A stretch of DNA of 64,000 nucleotides, taken from Pseudogymnoascus destructans (Eukaryota > Ascomycota > Leotiomycetes > Thelebolales > Thelebolaceae). The notes under the pieces were generated by a model. The model saw only the letters and a program-made list of their open reading frames with translations. It did no database searches and was not told where the DNA came from. Below, one piece after another: positions 43,757 through 55,628 of this stretch. A program made the translations under genes and the position numbers. The stretch is from contig NW_020167536.1 in assembly GCF_001641265.1 (NCBI RefSeq), positions 434,001 to 498,000 of the forward strand. Reading direction: 5' to 3'. Every line of letters starts with the position of its first letter. Position 1 is the stretch's first letter.

Positions 43757-46700
43757 ATGGCGCCAAAAAGAGGCAGTGGCCAGGCGGTGCCTGCCGAGTT
43801 GTCATTAGTTCACCTCAAGAACTGCTTGGTCAATCTGCCGTCCTCTTTGGAGTCTCTACTTGTTAATACCAATACTGTGAGATTATCCACCTCCTTTGTC
43901 AATGCGCCATGCTAACAGCCAAGGTGGCGCAAAATGTCATTGTCGAACTTAGCTACAAGGAAATGCCCCCGCCATCCGCCACCGGCGACAAGGCGGAACC
44001 GACACAGAAATCGATATATGTTGGATGGACAGGTATGCCGAGTAGGCGGAAGCTTGCACCAATAGTTAGCAAAGACGGCATAAGCGGGACACGAGGCAAT
44101 GCCTCCGGTCGAGAGCAAGAAATCCCACTTGTTGAGATAGATGCAACATTCGGTCAAACTCTCGGCTTGTCAGATGGGCAGAAAGTCACAGCAAGCCTTC
44201 ATCTCGACCCTCCGCTCTCTCACACGGTAAACATAGAGCCGCTTACCTCGGCCGATTGGGAGATTATAGAACTCCATGCCACATTCCTCGAACTGAACTT
44301 TCTGTCTCAAATAAGAGCACTACCCAATCCAACCTATGTGTCGGCCAATGGTCAGTCAACAAAACCGCAGGCTCTCACCGTACATCTCTCTCCAAATTCG
44401 ACCGCAAATATCATAGTTACAGGTCTCACTCCTGCGCTACCATCGACTTCGCCCTTTGCCAAAATTGCGCCAGATGCAGAAGTCTTCGTGGCTCCAAAGG
44501 CCAGAACTTCAACTCGCGCGACTAGCAGAGAGAACCGCAGTAGTGCCGGAGCATCCAGAAGAAGCGCAGGCGGCAGGAGTGGCGCAAGCACTGCTCGACA
44601 AAAGGCCGAGAGAGAGGCGGAAGCGCGGCCTTCGATATTATTCCGCGGCCTCGACAGAAGCCAATGCGATGATTGGTTCCAGGAGGACGAGAAGCAAAGC
44701 CCCCAGAGTTTAACTGTCTGGGTGGACAGTGAAGTCATACAAGGCAAGAACCTGCGCGGGGTCTCCTACGTTTGTGTTACGGTGATTAAACCCGCTGGCC
44801 TCGACGCACCGGTGGATCCTCAGAAGCAGCAGCAAGATGCCGAGGCAGCTGGTGAAGCAGGGAAACCCACACATAAAGTCGTTGCTAAACTGGCCGAATG
44901 GGACGACCCACCGGACAGTCGTCATATTGCGTTATCATCTACACTATGCGCATCACTGGGTTGTGCTGGGTTTGTGGGAGGTCTGGTCAAGATTGAACCA
45001 GCACCCCAGCAGATGCCGCTTCCACAGCATATCCGCAGAGAATCAGGGTCCGAACAAAACAGCTCCACTCAAAAGCTAATGATTTACCCATTTATTTCAC
45101 CCAACACCAAACGATCTGACGGTATCAGATTCGGGGGAGAGTCTAAAGCTGAGCGGGAAGAGGCTGCAAAGCGCATTCTCAACGCTTATGGCAGGCTAGT
45201 TCCTGGGGGAGGTCTGCTTGATGGGCCGCTCACAGATGGGTTAGTCTTGCCCCCACATACAGACCTTACGAGGTCCTCGTCATGGGAGGGCGGATTAATA
45301 CGTTTTGACCCATCGGTACAACCGGGGGAGGCAGGAAGCCAGCCATGGGGGTGGATTATCGGATCTGGGCGCAAATTTTCAATCGACATCCAAAATCCGA
45401 TACCACAACCAGGATCTCTTTCTGGCAGCGATGCTATTGGAGAGTCCTTATCAGCGGAAGCTCCTCAATTAGTCGGCATTGATGCTTTACAGTCCCAGCT
45501 ACAATCTCACCTCACGCATTTATCGGGAGTACTCCTTACCGGAGGCCTCGGTGCTGGGAAAAGCTCTGTTGCGCAGCTACTGGCACACAAACTACAAGCC
45601 GAAAATTTGTTCCATACAACTTATTTCCCCTGTCGGAAATTGGTCACAGATGAAACCCGCGTGGCTACGATTAAAGAGACTCTTACCCGTGTCTTTATGG
45701 ATGCGGGCTGGGGTGCACGCCTTGGAGGTCAGTCTTTAGTCATTCTGGATGACTTGGACAGACTGTGCCCTGCAGAAACAGAGCTAGAAGTAGGCAGCGA
45801 GAACGGTCGCAGCAAACAGATTAGCGAGATTATCTGCTCGATTGTGAAGCAATACTGCGGCCAAAATACTGGAGTTGTTTTGCTAGCAACTGCCCAAGCA
45901 AAGGAGTCTCTTAATAACGTTATTGTTGGTGGACATGTGGTGAGAGAAATTCTTAGCTTGAAGGCGCCGGACAAAGAAGCGAGGCGGAGAGTCATGGAGA
46001 TGGTTGTCAACCAAAACGTAGTGGATAACACAAAGGACTGCGATGACGATGCAAACACGGGTAGTCGGCCGCCTACTGCTGATGGCGAGACGGACGAAGA
46101 AGACGCCGGCGGTTGGATGGCCGTCGCATCATCGTCTAAAAAGTCTGGGTTGGCTTCTGAGAACACTGAAGGGTTTGTCCTTGGTCGCGAAGTCGACTTT
46201 TTAGACCTTGCAGGCCAGACAGACGGATACATGCCTGGTGATCTTGTCTTGCTCGTATCGCGGGCACGGAACGATGCACTCATTCGGTCCGTTTCAGAAA
46301 CGTCGTCCACGATCCAATTGGGCAAAGTGGACTTCCAGAGCGCGCTGAAGGGATTTACTCCGGCTTCTCTTCGTAACGTTACTCTGCAGACCTCTACAAC
46401 TACTTTCGACTCTATCGGTGGTCTCCACGAGACACGCAAGATCTTGCTCGAAACCCTTCAGTACCCAACCACTTATGCCCCGATTTTTGCGCAGTGCCCT
46501 CTTCGACTCCGTTCCGGTCTCCTCCTTTACGGATATCCCGGATGTGGCAAGACGATGCTCGCAAGTGCAGTGGCAGGTGAATGCGGCCTCAACTTCATCA
46601 GTGTCAAGGGCCCTGAGATTCTTAACAAGTACATTGGTGCTTCGGAGAAGTCCGTCCGCGACCTGTTTGATCGCGCTGAGGCAGCAAGGCCATGCGTCCT

Positions 46701-47577
46701 CTTCTTTGACGAGTTTGATTCCATTGCACCAAAGCGTGGCCATGATTCTACGGGTGTTACAGACCGCGTGGTCAACCAGCTGTTGACACAGATGGATGGC
46801 GCAGAGGGCTTGTCTGGGGTGTACGTTCTTGCGGCCACTTCCAGACCTGATCTGATCGACCCCGCCTTGTTGCGTCCAGGTCGTTTGGACAAGTCGCTTA
46901 TTTGCGATTTGCCAACATACGACGACCGTATCGATATTCTCCGCGCTCTTGGAAAGAAATTGAAGCTCTCCAACGAGGTGATCGACGGGCCTGAAGGCGG
47001 TCTTCGTGAGATCGCACATCGCACGGAAGGATACTCAGGCGCTGATCTACAAGCCCTGGTATCAAATGCGCAGTTGGAAGCTATTCACGACGTCCTAGGT
47101 GACCAAGATCACACCACTCCAAGCAAAGCAAATAATAAGCGTGGTGCGAAAACGGGCGTATCGCCCACGTCTGCGAAATCCTTTATCCAATTCCGCTACG
47201 GAGAAGCAGAGAACGAGGCGGAGGTCGAAGCTCGTGCCACCGCAGGGTTGAACCGCTCCAAGGCGCTCGCGGAACAGGCAGCTATCACCGCTAAACTTGT
47301 TGCACTTAAACTTGCCAAGAAGAAGCAGAAGTTGGCGCAGCGGGGAAATCTTGGGAAGGACAAGGCTGATGGCGAGCCAGAGGAGAAGGAGCATAAGGAG
47401 GTGACGATCGGGTGGAAGCACATTGTGAAGGCGTTAGAGGGTACGAGAGCGAGTATCAGCAAGGACGAGAGACGGAGATTGGAGAAGATCTACAGGGAGT
47501 TTGTAGTGGGTAGGAACGGGGAGATGCCTAATGGGCAGGGCCCGACTGAGGTTGGCGGAAGGAGTAGTTTGATGTAA
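43757..47577 (+). CDS. PEX1: Peroxin-1, AAA+ ATPase of the peroxisomal export complex
   Basis: Exons are 43757-43876 and 43924-47577, with a 47-bp intron (GTGAGA...CCAAG); 1257 residues. Pex1 and Pex6 form the hexameric motor that extracts ubiquitinated Pex5 from the peroxisomal membrane. The N-terminal double-psi-barrel region reads LVHLKNCLVNLPSSL and then ATFGQTLGLSDGQKVTASL. The first ATPase domain has Walker A GGLGAGKSS near 580 and a LVILDDLDRLCP Walker B. The second has Walker A YGYPGCGKTM near 910, Walker B FFDEFDSIAPKRG at about 967 and RPDLIDPALLRPGRLDK. D2 is the canonical active ring and D1 is weaker, as usual in Pex1. The C-terminus is Lys/Glu-rich. Divergent from MCM7. Confidence 0.95.
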
Positions 47578-47913
47578 AGGCATGTAAATCTATACTACAT
47601 ACAGGATATGACATTTACGATATCTAATTCAATTTTGCGGATCTTTCATAATTCCTCTGTCCTAGTATTTTTGTGACTTATTTGTGAGAGTTTCCTTTGC
47701 CCGACGTCGTTGGCAAGGCGAGGCTACTGTGGAATATCCGTGGGCCGAGGCACAGTTGCCACATGGAGAAATGTGGGTATTTTCTTGGGGTACTACGAGT
47801 ATCATGAGCGTTCATCCAGGTTCTTGGGTCAAATAATACCAGCATATACACTTACCCTGTCTATATTAATCCAGTTATTTATATACTGTCAAGTCTATCT
47901 AAATATCTTTATA
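47578..47913. other. Intergenic, acyl-CoA dehydrogenase leader
   Basis: 336 bp between tandem genes. An open frame from 47710 runs into the next gene but has no ATG before 47914, so it is treated as leader. Confidence 0.5.
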
Positions 47914-49855
47914 ATGTCCAGCAGGCCAGCACCAACGCCCTCCAGCTCCACTGCAGGGTTCTTCCAAGAACGTCCAATCGTCCCAAATCAGCTTCAGGAT
48001 GACCGGGCCCTACAGCGTGTACTAGCATGTATGTTTCACGCAAACTGCCTGTCAGCACTAGAATAACGCAATTAATGACAACATATAGTGTATCTCCCAT
48101 CTGAAATCCAGCAAGAAATATATCCGGACCTTAACCGCTTCGGAGATGTGGTACTGTCCAGAAAAGTCCTTGATTGGGTCGCGGATTCGGAGAAGAACCT
48201 CCCATATCTGAAGACATGGGACACATTCGGAAAGAGGCGGGATGAGCTGATCACAAGTGAGGGGTGGAGGAATCTCCAAAACTTGGGCATTGAGGAGGGG
48301 ATAGTAGCAATCCCCCACGAGAACAAGCACAAGGAATTCAGCCGAGTCCACCAATTTATCAAGTCAGTGACTGATAGCTTCTTTGGTCTCCTGTAGGACT
48401 GACACCCAATACAGATACCACCTTTGGACCGCCTCCAATTCCTCCGTAACATGCCCATCCGCCATGACGGACGGTGCCGCAAGGTTCCTATCGCGGCAAA
48501 TGGAATCGCCAACCCTCTCCCCTGAACTCCGCCCCATCCTCCAATCCGCCTACACACGCCTTACATCGCGCTCCCCCTCTAAGGCCTGGACATCCGGGCA
48601 ATGGATGACCGAGCGCCCTGGCGGGTCCGACGTCTCCTTCACTGAGACGCTCGCCACGCCCTCCGCGTCCCCCATCTCCGCCAAGTCCATCGACGGCAGC
48701 CCACTCGGTTCCTGGCTCATCAACGGCTTCAAATGGTTCAGCAGCGCTACTGACGCCCAGATGACTATCCTCCTCGCGCGCACCCCGGAGGGGAAACTAA
48801 GCACCTTCTTTGCGCCGATGCGGCGGACAACAGATGGAACAGACACCGAGCTCAACGGCGTGACGATCCAGCGGCTAAAGAACAAGCTGGGCACGAAGTC
48901 GCTTCCGACGGCGGAGCTGGTGGTCAAGGATATGCGCGCGCATCTGATGGGTGAAGCGGGTAACGGTATCCGTGAGATCTCAACGATCTTGAATATCACG
49001 CGCGTGCATAATTCGGTGACGGCGGTCGGGGCGTGGGGACGCGGGCTGGCGATTAAGCGGGCGTTTGCGAGAGTGAGGAAGGTAGCTGGGGGAAGGAGAC
49101 TGATTGATATGCCGAGCCATATTGCGGTGATGGCGAGGGATGAGGTGGAGTATCGGGGGTGGATGCATCTTTCCTTCTTTACGGTTTTGTTGCTCGGAAT
49201 CTCGGAACAGGGGTCGGCGAGCTATGGGAAGGGGGTTGACGCGGCACTGGTTCCGGATTCGAAGGATGTGGTGAAGTTGCTGAGGGTGTTGACGCCGGTG
49301 CTGAAGGCTGGGAGTGCAAAGGCTTGCATTACTGGGTTGCAGGAATGCGTTGAGGGATTGGGCGGGGTGGGGTACTTGGAGAATGAGGAGATGGATTTGA
49401 ATGTGGCAAAAATCTACCGGGACTCTAATGTGCTCAGTATCTGGGAGGGTACGACAGAGACTCTGAGCTGGGACCTGGTGAAGATCTTGAAGGGACGCAA
49501 TGGCAACGGGGTGCTTGAGGCCCTGGCCAGGTGGATCGGTGGCGCCAAGGTCGGGTTCGACGTTCAAAGTAGGTGGGAGCAATGGGCTGCGAATGTGAGA
49601 GAGAAGAGCGAGGAAGAGTTGATCATTGATGGGAGGGAGGTGCTGCTTGAACTCGCGAGAGTTGTAGGTGCATTATTGTTAGAAATCGATGCGAGAAGGG
49701 ACGGAGATGAGGTTGCCAAGGAGGTGGCAAAGCGTTGGTTAGCCGGTCCCAGAGATTGGAAAGCTCAGGGATCGGGGAGTTTGAAGGAGAGGGTCAGGAT
49801 GAACAGTAAGATCAGCTTTGGGGAAGCCCCAAGTGATGCGGCTTCGAAATTGTAA
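47914..49855 (+). CDS. AidB-like acyl-CoA dehydrogenase
   Basis: Exons are 47914-48028, 48089-48362 and 48415-49855, with introns of 60 and 52 bp; 609 residues. The flavoenzyme fold is clear: N-terminal helical part (DRALQRVLALYLPSEIQQEI), the middle beta domain with TCPSAMTDGAARFL and QWMTERPGGSDVS, and the C-terminal helical domain with ITRVHNSVTAVGAWGRGLAI, GGVGYLENEEMDLN and SNVLSIWEGTTETLSWDL. TDGAAR and MTERPGGSD are typical of the AidB subgroup of acyl-CoA dehydrogenases. Substrate unknown. AidB itself has been linked to alkylation response, but fungal members are mostly uncharacterised. I see no PTS1 at the C-terminus (ends AASKL; SKL would be the classic tripeptide and is indeed the last three residues), so peroxisomal import is well supported. 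It lies 336 bp after PEX1. Confidence 0.9.
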
Positions 49856-49977
49856 GACGAGCGTTACAGCCAGGGGTAGTTGGCGCTTAATTTTGATAGC
49901 TCACAGTAGGCTGCTATGTAAATAAGAGCAATATGTTGTAAATTCTAAATCAGTGTTGTCAAAGTACGAGTCTCTCA

Positions 49978-50088
49978 TAATCTCGGTCATCTATACGAGA
50001 TAATATGGGGTATTAAGAGGATGAGGTCCTTTAATTATCTAGGTCATCTTTACGAGATTAAGATGGCGTATAAGGTGGAAAGAACCCC
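49978..50088. repeat. Two imperfect direct repeats of about 55 bp
   Basis: Units at about 49978-50029 and 50033-50088 share 'atct(c/a)ggtcatct(a/t)tacgaga' and a following 'atatggggtattaag/agatggcgtataagg' segment. The unit start is itself partly palindromic (ctcg...cgag). They lie in AT-rich DNA between the dehydrogenase gene and the L-domain pseudogene. Confidence 0.7.
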
Positions 50089-50131
50089 AACTAAAGGCAA
50101 GTAATAGATTCACTACTTACGACTTATGAAA

Positions 50132-51109
50132 ATGAAACTCTCTAGCCATCTTTTCGGCGCCTCTATCAATGAGCCTTGCGGCCGCCGCAATCGGCAACCT
50201 TCGTGAGTGTCACTGATTTACCCCATTATCATATTGCAACGCTAATTTATGGATACACAGCAACCGACTGCAAGAGTAGCAACCTATCCTTTGACAGTTC
50301 AAATTCAGATACTCTCGCCGGTTGTGCAGGGCTTGCTTACAGTTGCGATGGCGAAGTCGTACAAGTCAACAGCACAAATGAAGCTATTCCGGCCAATTGC
50401 ACACCATACCCGTACAAAATCTTCGTCGATGGGGACATCATAGGGCCGTTGGTAATTCCTGGGATAGCTGAAGCGTCTCCAATTCACCAGAATACCTCGG
50501 TGCCGTATACTCCAGCAATATTACTAGCCTCGACCTGCCAGACCTCCAGAATGTCACATCGAGCTTCGTGATCTCCCATGTGTCTTCGCTCTCGAGTTTG
50601 AACCTCCCAAAGCCCAAGAATGTCACCGAGAGCCTGATACTCGATCTATCAGATGGCAGCCATCAAGCCTTCCTTCCCGAGCTTGTCCTATGCCCGTAAA
50701 TAAGTCTGACTGGCAATATTGATGCGTGAGTCCCATCTGAACCATTCTCCTCAGATCATCAAGGCTATTACATCCTCTCAGCATTGAGTTCCGCGCTTTG
50801 AATAAGGCGCTGAGTCTTGACATCTACACAACAGGAAAGCTTGATTGTGCAGCATTTTTGAAGAAGCTAGACGGCGTGGTTCACACCAGGGGGCAAGGTA
50901 AAACTTGTACGTCGCGAATCAGTAAGGGCACCACCACCTCCAGTTCCCTGCGCCTGTATACGGGCGACAGCGTTAGAGTCGGGGTTCGCGGGGGGTTGTT
51001 CGTTGGCAGTCCTCATGGCGTCCGTGTTGGCGCTATAATGATGGAGAAGACGACAAGACTTCGCCATCCGGAGACACGTCCTAGAGAAGACGGGTCCCAT
51101 GGGATATAA
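50132..51109 (+). pseudogene. Frameshifted L-domain (Ecm33/SPS2-like) surface-protein gene
   Basis: A signal-peptide-like start (MKLSSHLFG) at 50132 shifts frame near 50167 into MSLAAAAIGN. A 5' intron (GTGAGT...CACAG) leads to TDCKSSNLSFDSSNSDTLAG. The frame then shifts near 50500-50520 to NITSLDLPDLQNVTSSFVIS and SSLSSLNLPKPKNVTESLIL. It shifts again near 50672 to PSLSYARK and stops at TAA 50698-50700, where one base is missing before SLTGNIDA. A relic intron (GTGAGT...TCTCAG, to about 50782) precedes IEFRALNKALSLDIYTTGKL and DCAAFLKKLDGVVH. The leucine-rich, N-glycosylation-rich pattern fits fungal receptor-L-domain, GPI- or TM-anchored cell-wall proteins. At least four disruptions make it non-functional. 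Confidence 0.75.
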
Positions 51110-53011
51110 GTCTTGGTATATAGCTAGCGCTGTGGAAAATATGATTATGTCACCACTACCAGGTTACTCAAGTAACCGAATGAACTAATGTGGGCATGGC
51201 CTGTATTTCGAACGATTTTGGAGATAGCTGTTGCACAATAATCATCCCACAATTATAGTCCCTACCAAGCCTTTCTCAGCCTCCTTGCAGGTCGGTTATA
51301 AGTGAATCGCAGATGGTATCTAGTGCGCTCATGTCAGAGCTAAGAAGCTCTAACTTATAAGTTACCAATAACCATATCCCATTGCATTGGGGCCCTTCGA
51401 TGTCCAGCCAGCCAATGGAGTATATATCCATATGCAATGTTAGTTCCATCCGCACCATCATCAGCTTGACATATTTGGACCAAATATCGCGCAGTTCATA
51501 ACGTCATATTGCTCTCAGCTCTGGAAGGGCTGTTCGCCAGACGCTCCAGCCAAGACTAATATGGGGTCGAGTGGAGCCACCTTGGAGTCAACAGACGCTG
51601 CTCAAGACAGCGGCCGGATCTTATATATCGGCCGTTCAAGGGGGTATTCGAGCAGCTACTCGCCCAAATATCTTACGCGCGGCGATGTTAAAATCCGTTG
51701 GTTCAACAGGATGGAGGAATCAGCTTACATCAGATTTACCCCTCACAACTGAGCGCTAGCCGTGTGATGATCACCCCTAGAAGCTATAAGTAGGCATGTC
51801 CGTTATCACTTTATTTTCAAGAGGTCAGTTTTGTGTCTGTGTTGCTAGAAAATTACTTTGAAGATTGAAGACTTGTAAGAATACCACCTTTCTACTTTGA
51901 TAGAGTTTTGAAACCGACATTTTTGACAGAAAACCAGCATCAATGTCGGGAACATCAAACACAACCGACGGACTAAATACCGCCGCAAAAATGTCGTCGC
52001 AGACCTAGCTCCGAAGCTGAGCTCCAATGCCAAAATCGTGACCGAGCAAGATGAGGAGTTCAAGGCGTTGCATGGAGCAATGGAGCAACATTGGGAAGAA
52101 GACACCAGCAGCCATCGTCGCAGTCGCAACCGAAGCCGATCTCCAAGAGACTGTTCGTCCATCCATCCTAAGAGATCTACAGGGGCGGGTTCTAATACAG
52201 TCACAGATTAAGCTGTGTTGCCCACGGCGTGGGATTTGTGCCTAAATCCAAGGAGGGCGCTGGCGTGTCTGATGTATGTTGGAAAGGGAGAGGCGGGGAA
52301 GTGGGAGGAGAGTGCGTATGGGCATAGGGGCGTGGCGGCGTGGGTTGAGGCGGTGGCTTGGTATACGGAGGAGGGGTCGTATGAGGCGGCGTGGGAGTGG
52401 CAGGTAGAGGCGCTGAGGATTGTGACGGAGAGGTATGAGGTGGGGGGGTCGAGATGTTGCAGAATTCGTCGAGGGAGACGCAGATTGAGAGTCGGTTCCC
52501 TGGGGAGGGGAGACTGAGTTGACGGCTTTGAAGAAGGAGTGGGATCCGGAGGTTTTCACGAATGTTCTTCTGTGAGCAGGGTTGGAATATTGAGCGGTTC
52601 TTAGGTAATAGGCAGGCCTTTATTCGATGCCCATGAGCAACAAAATGCGCTTCATAACATTAAATCAAAACAACCTTCTACTCATGCGCAAAAATAATGA
52701 TTTCGGGATTATTAGGAGTTATTTAACTATGCAATAACCTCTCACAGTAGATTTATTTTATAACATTATAGTTTGTATAAAGCGAGCAATTGCTGCAACG
52801 AGGTATGAGTCTGTGCTCCGGCGATTGATAGAAATAATACACTGATACATTGGATATTCGATATTTCCCAAGAGCACAGCGTAGGTATACGAAAAATGAC
52901 TATTAAACCCTCATCCCATCCCATGCAACGACCAAACTCCCCCGACACCCCCAATATTCCCCCAACACCACCACTTTTTCTCTCAAAACAAAAAAAAACA
53001 CCTCCCCGAAA
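51110..53011. other. Gene-poor stretch, possible unrecognised relics
   Basis: About 1.9 kb with no intact gene. Two segments look coding-like but cannot be assigned: about 51570-51759 (frame with LLKTAAGSYISAVQGGIRAA) and about 52215-52450 (frame with AYGHRGVAAWVEAVAWYTEE). Neither has an obvious start, and both are short. They may be decayed gene fragments. Confidence 0.35.
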
Positions 53012-54225
53012 CTACCTCCTCGGACCCGGACTAAACCTCGCCGGACTCAACCTCGCCCCCTCCCCCTCCCCCTCCCTCGCCGGCATAACCGGCAACACAT
53101 ACGGCTCCCCCTGCCCAACCCCCCTCAAATCCGCCCTCTCCATCATATCCGTAAACGTAGTCTGCGCCGACTGTCTCCGCTCCTCCACCCCCAACCCGCC
53201 GCCGCGCGCCGTACTCGGATCCGCAAAGATATTAATACTCTCCGAGCTTGGCTCTCGTCGCAGCTGACCTGCCAGCGCCTCCTGCTGATAGGCCCTCAAA
53301 TCGCGATCCGGGATCGGCGGGACCCCGCGGCGCGGCGACGGCGAGAACGGCGGTCCCATCCCCAACCCCCGCGTCTGACGCGCCCCTGCCGCCGCCGACG
53401 AGGATTTCCGGAACAGGCTCCGCACGCGACTGATCCCCGTGGCGGGGGTGCCGGTTGAGGTTCCTGGGCTGGAGGGCTGGTAGCGGCGCACGAAGTCGGT
53501 GCGGAAGTCTGAGCCTTGGTAGGTGGGGGAGGAGATTTTGGGGGCGCGGGCGTCGGCGCGGCGGCGGCGGGCGCCGAGGAGGCAGAAGGTTGTTAGGGAG
53601 AGGAGGATGCCGGCTAGGATGCCGGGGAGGAGGCCGGTGATGATGGCGGTTGTGGGGAAGCGGGGGCAGGTTGCTGGGATGGAGGTGGGGTTGACGTTGA
53701 GGGGGGAGATGGTCGTGGAGGTTTCTCTGGCGGAGGTCGAGTCTGTTGGGAGCGTGGAGGTGGAGGATGGCGATGTAGATGATGCTGGGGGGGAGGTGGG
53801 GGGGGGGATGATGGGGGGAGGAGCTTCTGGTCTAAGCTCTGGACACAGATCGCTGTTTTGCCAGTGCCGGAGCAGGAGAAGCCGAAGGGGCAGCAGCGGT
53901 CGCCGCATTCGGGCAGAGTACCGCTTAGATCCGTGGTCTTGACGGTTGATTCGGGGTGGAGGGCTGCGTTTTGGTATGGGGTGCCGCAGAGGATCGGGTT
54001 GATGGCGGTGCAATCTGAGCCGGTAGGGCAGCAGAGGAGTGTGGTATTCGAGGCGAGAGTTACGCAGCTTGAGCTGCTGGGACAGCAGAAGTTGGAGGGG
54101 AAACCGGAGCCGGCGCAGAAGTCGAAGTTGGAGGGGCATGCTGCTGAGGTTGTGGTGATGAGGAGGGTGAGGGTGGCTAAGAGTGCCAGGCCCAGACCCA
54201 GAGGGCTGAGGTTTTGTTTCCGCAT
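53012..54225 (-). CDS. Cys-rich secreted/membrane protein with a frame break at poly-C
   Basis: ATG at 54225 gives a signal peptide (MRKQNLSPLGLGLALLATLT) and a Cys-rich ectodomain with 14 cysteines (FCCPSSSSC, LCCPTGSDC, CGDRCCPFGFSC). The frame then runs into Pro-rich junk after about 53880. The adjacent frame carries a plausible continuation: a Ser/Thr-rich stalk (SSTSTLPTDSTSARETSTT), one membrane helix (IITGLLPGILAGILLSLTTF), a RRRRADAR stop-transfer and a Ser/Arg-rich cytoplasmic tail to TAG 53012. The switch lies within 53780-53880, full of C-runs. Either one C is gained or lost (mutation or sequencing), or a 62-bp intron (GTGTCC...CCCCAG) joins the halves in frame. The intron would cost the last cysteine, so I favour the homopolymer. 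Function unknown, perhaps a wall sensor. Confidence 0.6.
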
Positions 54226-55628
54226 AGCGGTGATGGGTTTCTGTTGTTCGAATATATGCAGGTTCGTCTTCCAAGCCCTGAAAAGTAGTGTATAAGGTAG
54301 AAGCCTACCCAAGCTTATAGTGGTCCTTTCGTCTGAAGTGATTTCACCTATTTATCGCCATGTATTCTTCACCTCCCAAAACCCAAAGCTCGTCGTATAT
54401 TCTTCACCGTCCCTTGCGTCCAGAAATAATAGAGAAGGCGAGAACAGACCAGAGGGAGAGCGTGAGTGAAACAAGAAAGAAATCCAAGGAAACAAAGGAA
54501 CCACCATCCGACTCCCCTCCACCCACCGCCACCACCCGACTCCCCTCACTCCCACCATCCCCTTCCCAGAAACCACAAAGACAGCCCCATCCCCATCCAT
54601 CGCGCTCGCCATACACCACACGCGCGCGCGACCACCACCACAAATAGCACAACACATCTCACTCCCTTCATCTCCCACCCCCCCCCCCCCCCCAACGCGC
54701 GCGCCAAAATAACCCCCCCGCGACCTGCATCTTGACTGGCTACCAGCGCTTGCGACCCGACAAGCGAGATCTACCTGCAGTGCGCCTCGGGAGCTAAGGG
54801 GGGGTGATTGGTTATCGCTGTCGCTCCTGCAGTTTGTTTCGGCGCTTACGGGGCGCGTAGAGGGGGGACGTGCTGATTGGCTGGGTCGTGCTTTGTTGAG
54901 TTGCTGGTTTAGGCGTAATTACCAGTCTTCGGGCATGGGTTCAGAAAATGGGGGGGCGAGGGGGGGGGAAGGGTAGGTGGGAGGTTGCGGGGATGAGGTG
55001 GAGGCGGTGAGGTGGAGACGCGGCGAGGTAGGTCGTCTTGGATGGGATCCTCATCTCATGGGGAGAAGCGGACAGAAGCCTCGGGGGAGAGGGGATACAG
55101 AATAAACGATGCTGTGCTCCAGTGTACCGGCTATATATTCTCAAATCGAGACATCAAGTTAGTCCGCAGCTTAATTCCCATCAAGATCACTCAAAATCAC
55201 AAAGTCAGACCAGTAGCAGTAAAGACCCATTCATATAGTTTATATAATTTTATTCGCTCCCCCAAAAGGGGAGGTTGATTGCTATCCTATCTATCCCCAA
55301 TATATCCCCCGTAGGAGCTGTGCTCGACTACCCCCTCCGAAAATAAAAACTCCCATATTGCGCCGTGTAAGGGTATGCCTGCCTGCTATGCATACCAAAG
55401 ATCCAAAGAACCCCCCAAAAAAACTGTGAAGACAGTAGCGGTATAGTGATGATGATGGCAAAGGCCGCAAAGGTCCGCTGCCCGAGCTGCTGATAATTCC
55501 CTCCATTCCAGTCCTCACCCTGTCCATCCCTCCCAAATCCAGCCGTCCAAACAGAATAGAAAAAGAAAAAAGAAACAATACTCGCAGAGTCGGCAGGCTG
55601 TTTTTTTCCCACAGGGAAAATGGATGTT
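54226..55628. other. Intergenic, GC/C-rich, no gene seen
   Basis: Promoter of the Cys-rich gene and 3' flank of the Zn2Cys6 gene. It contains a 14-C run near 54680, GCGC repeats near 54696, and G-runs near 54955. No domain appears in any short frame. Confidence 0.5.

Noticed and set aside
45729..47019. Antisense frames of 165-241 codons inside PEX1
   Set aside because: Shadows of the intact AAA+ coding sequence.
52215..52517. 100-codon frame with AYGHRGVAAWVEAVAWYTEE
   Set aside because: Looks coding-like but is short, without a start or an identifiable family; listed only as a possible relic.
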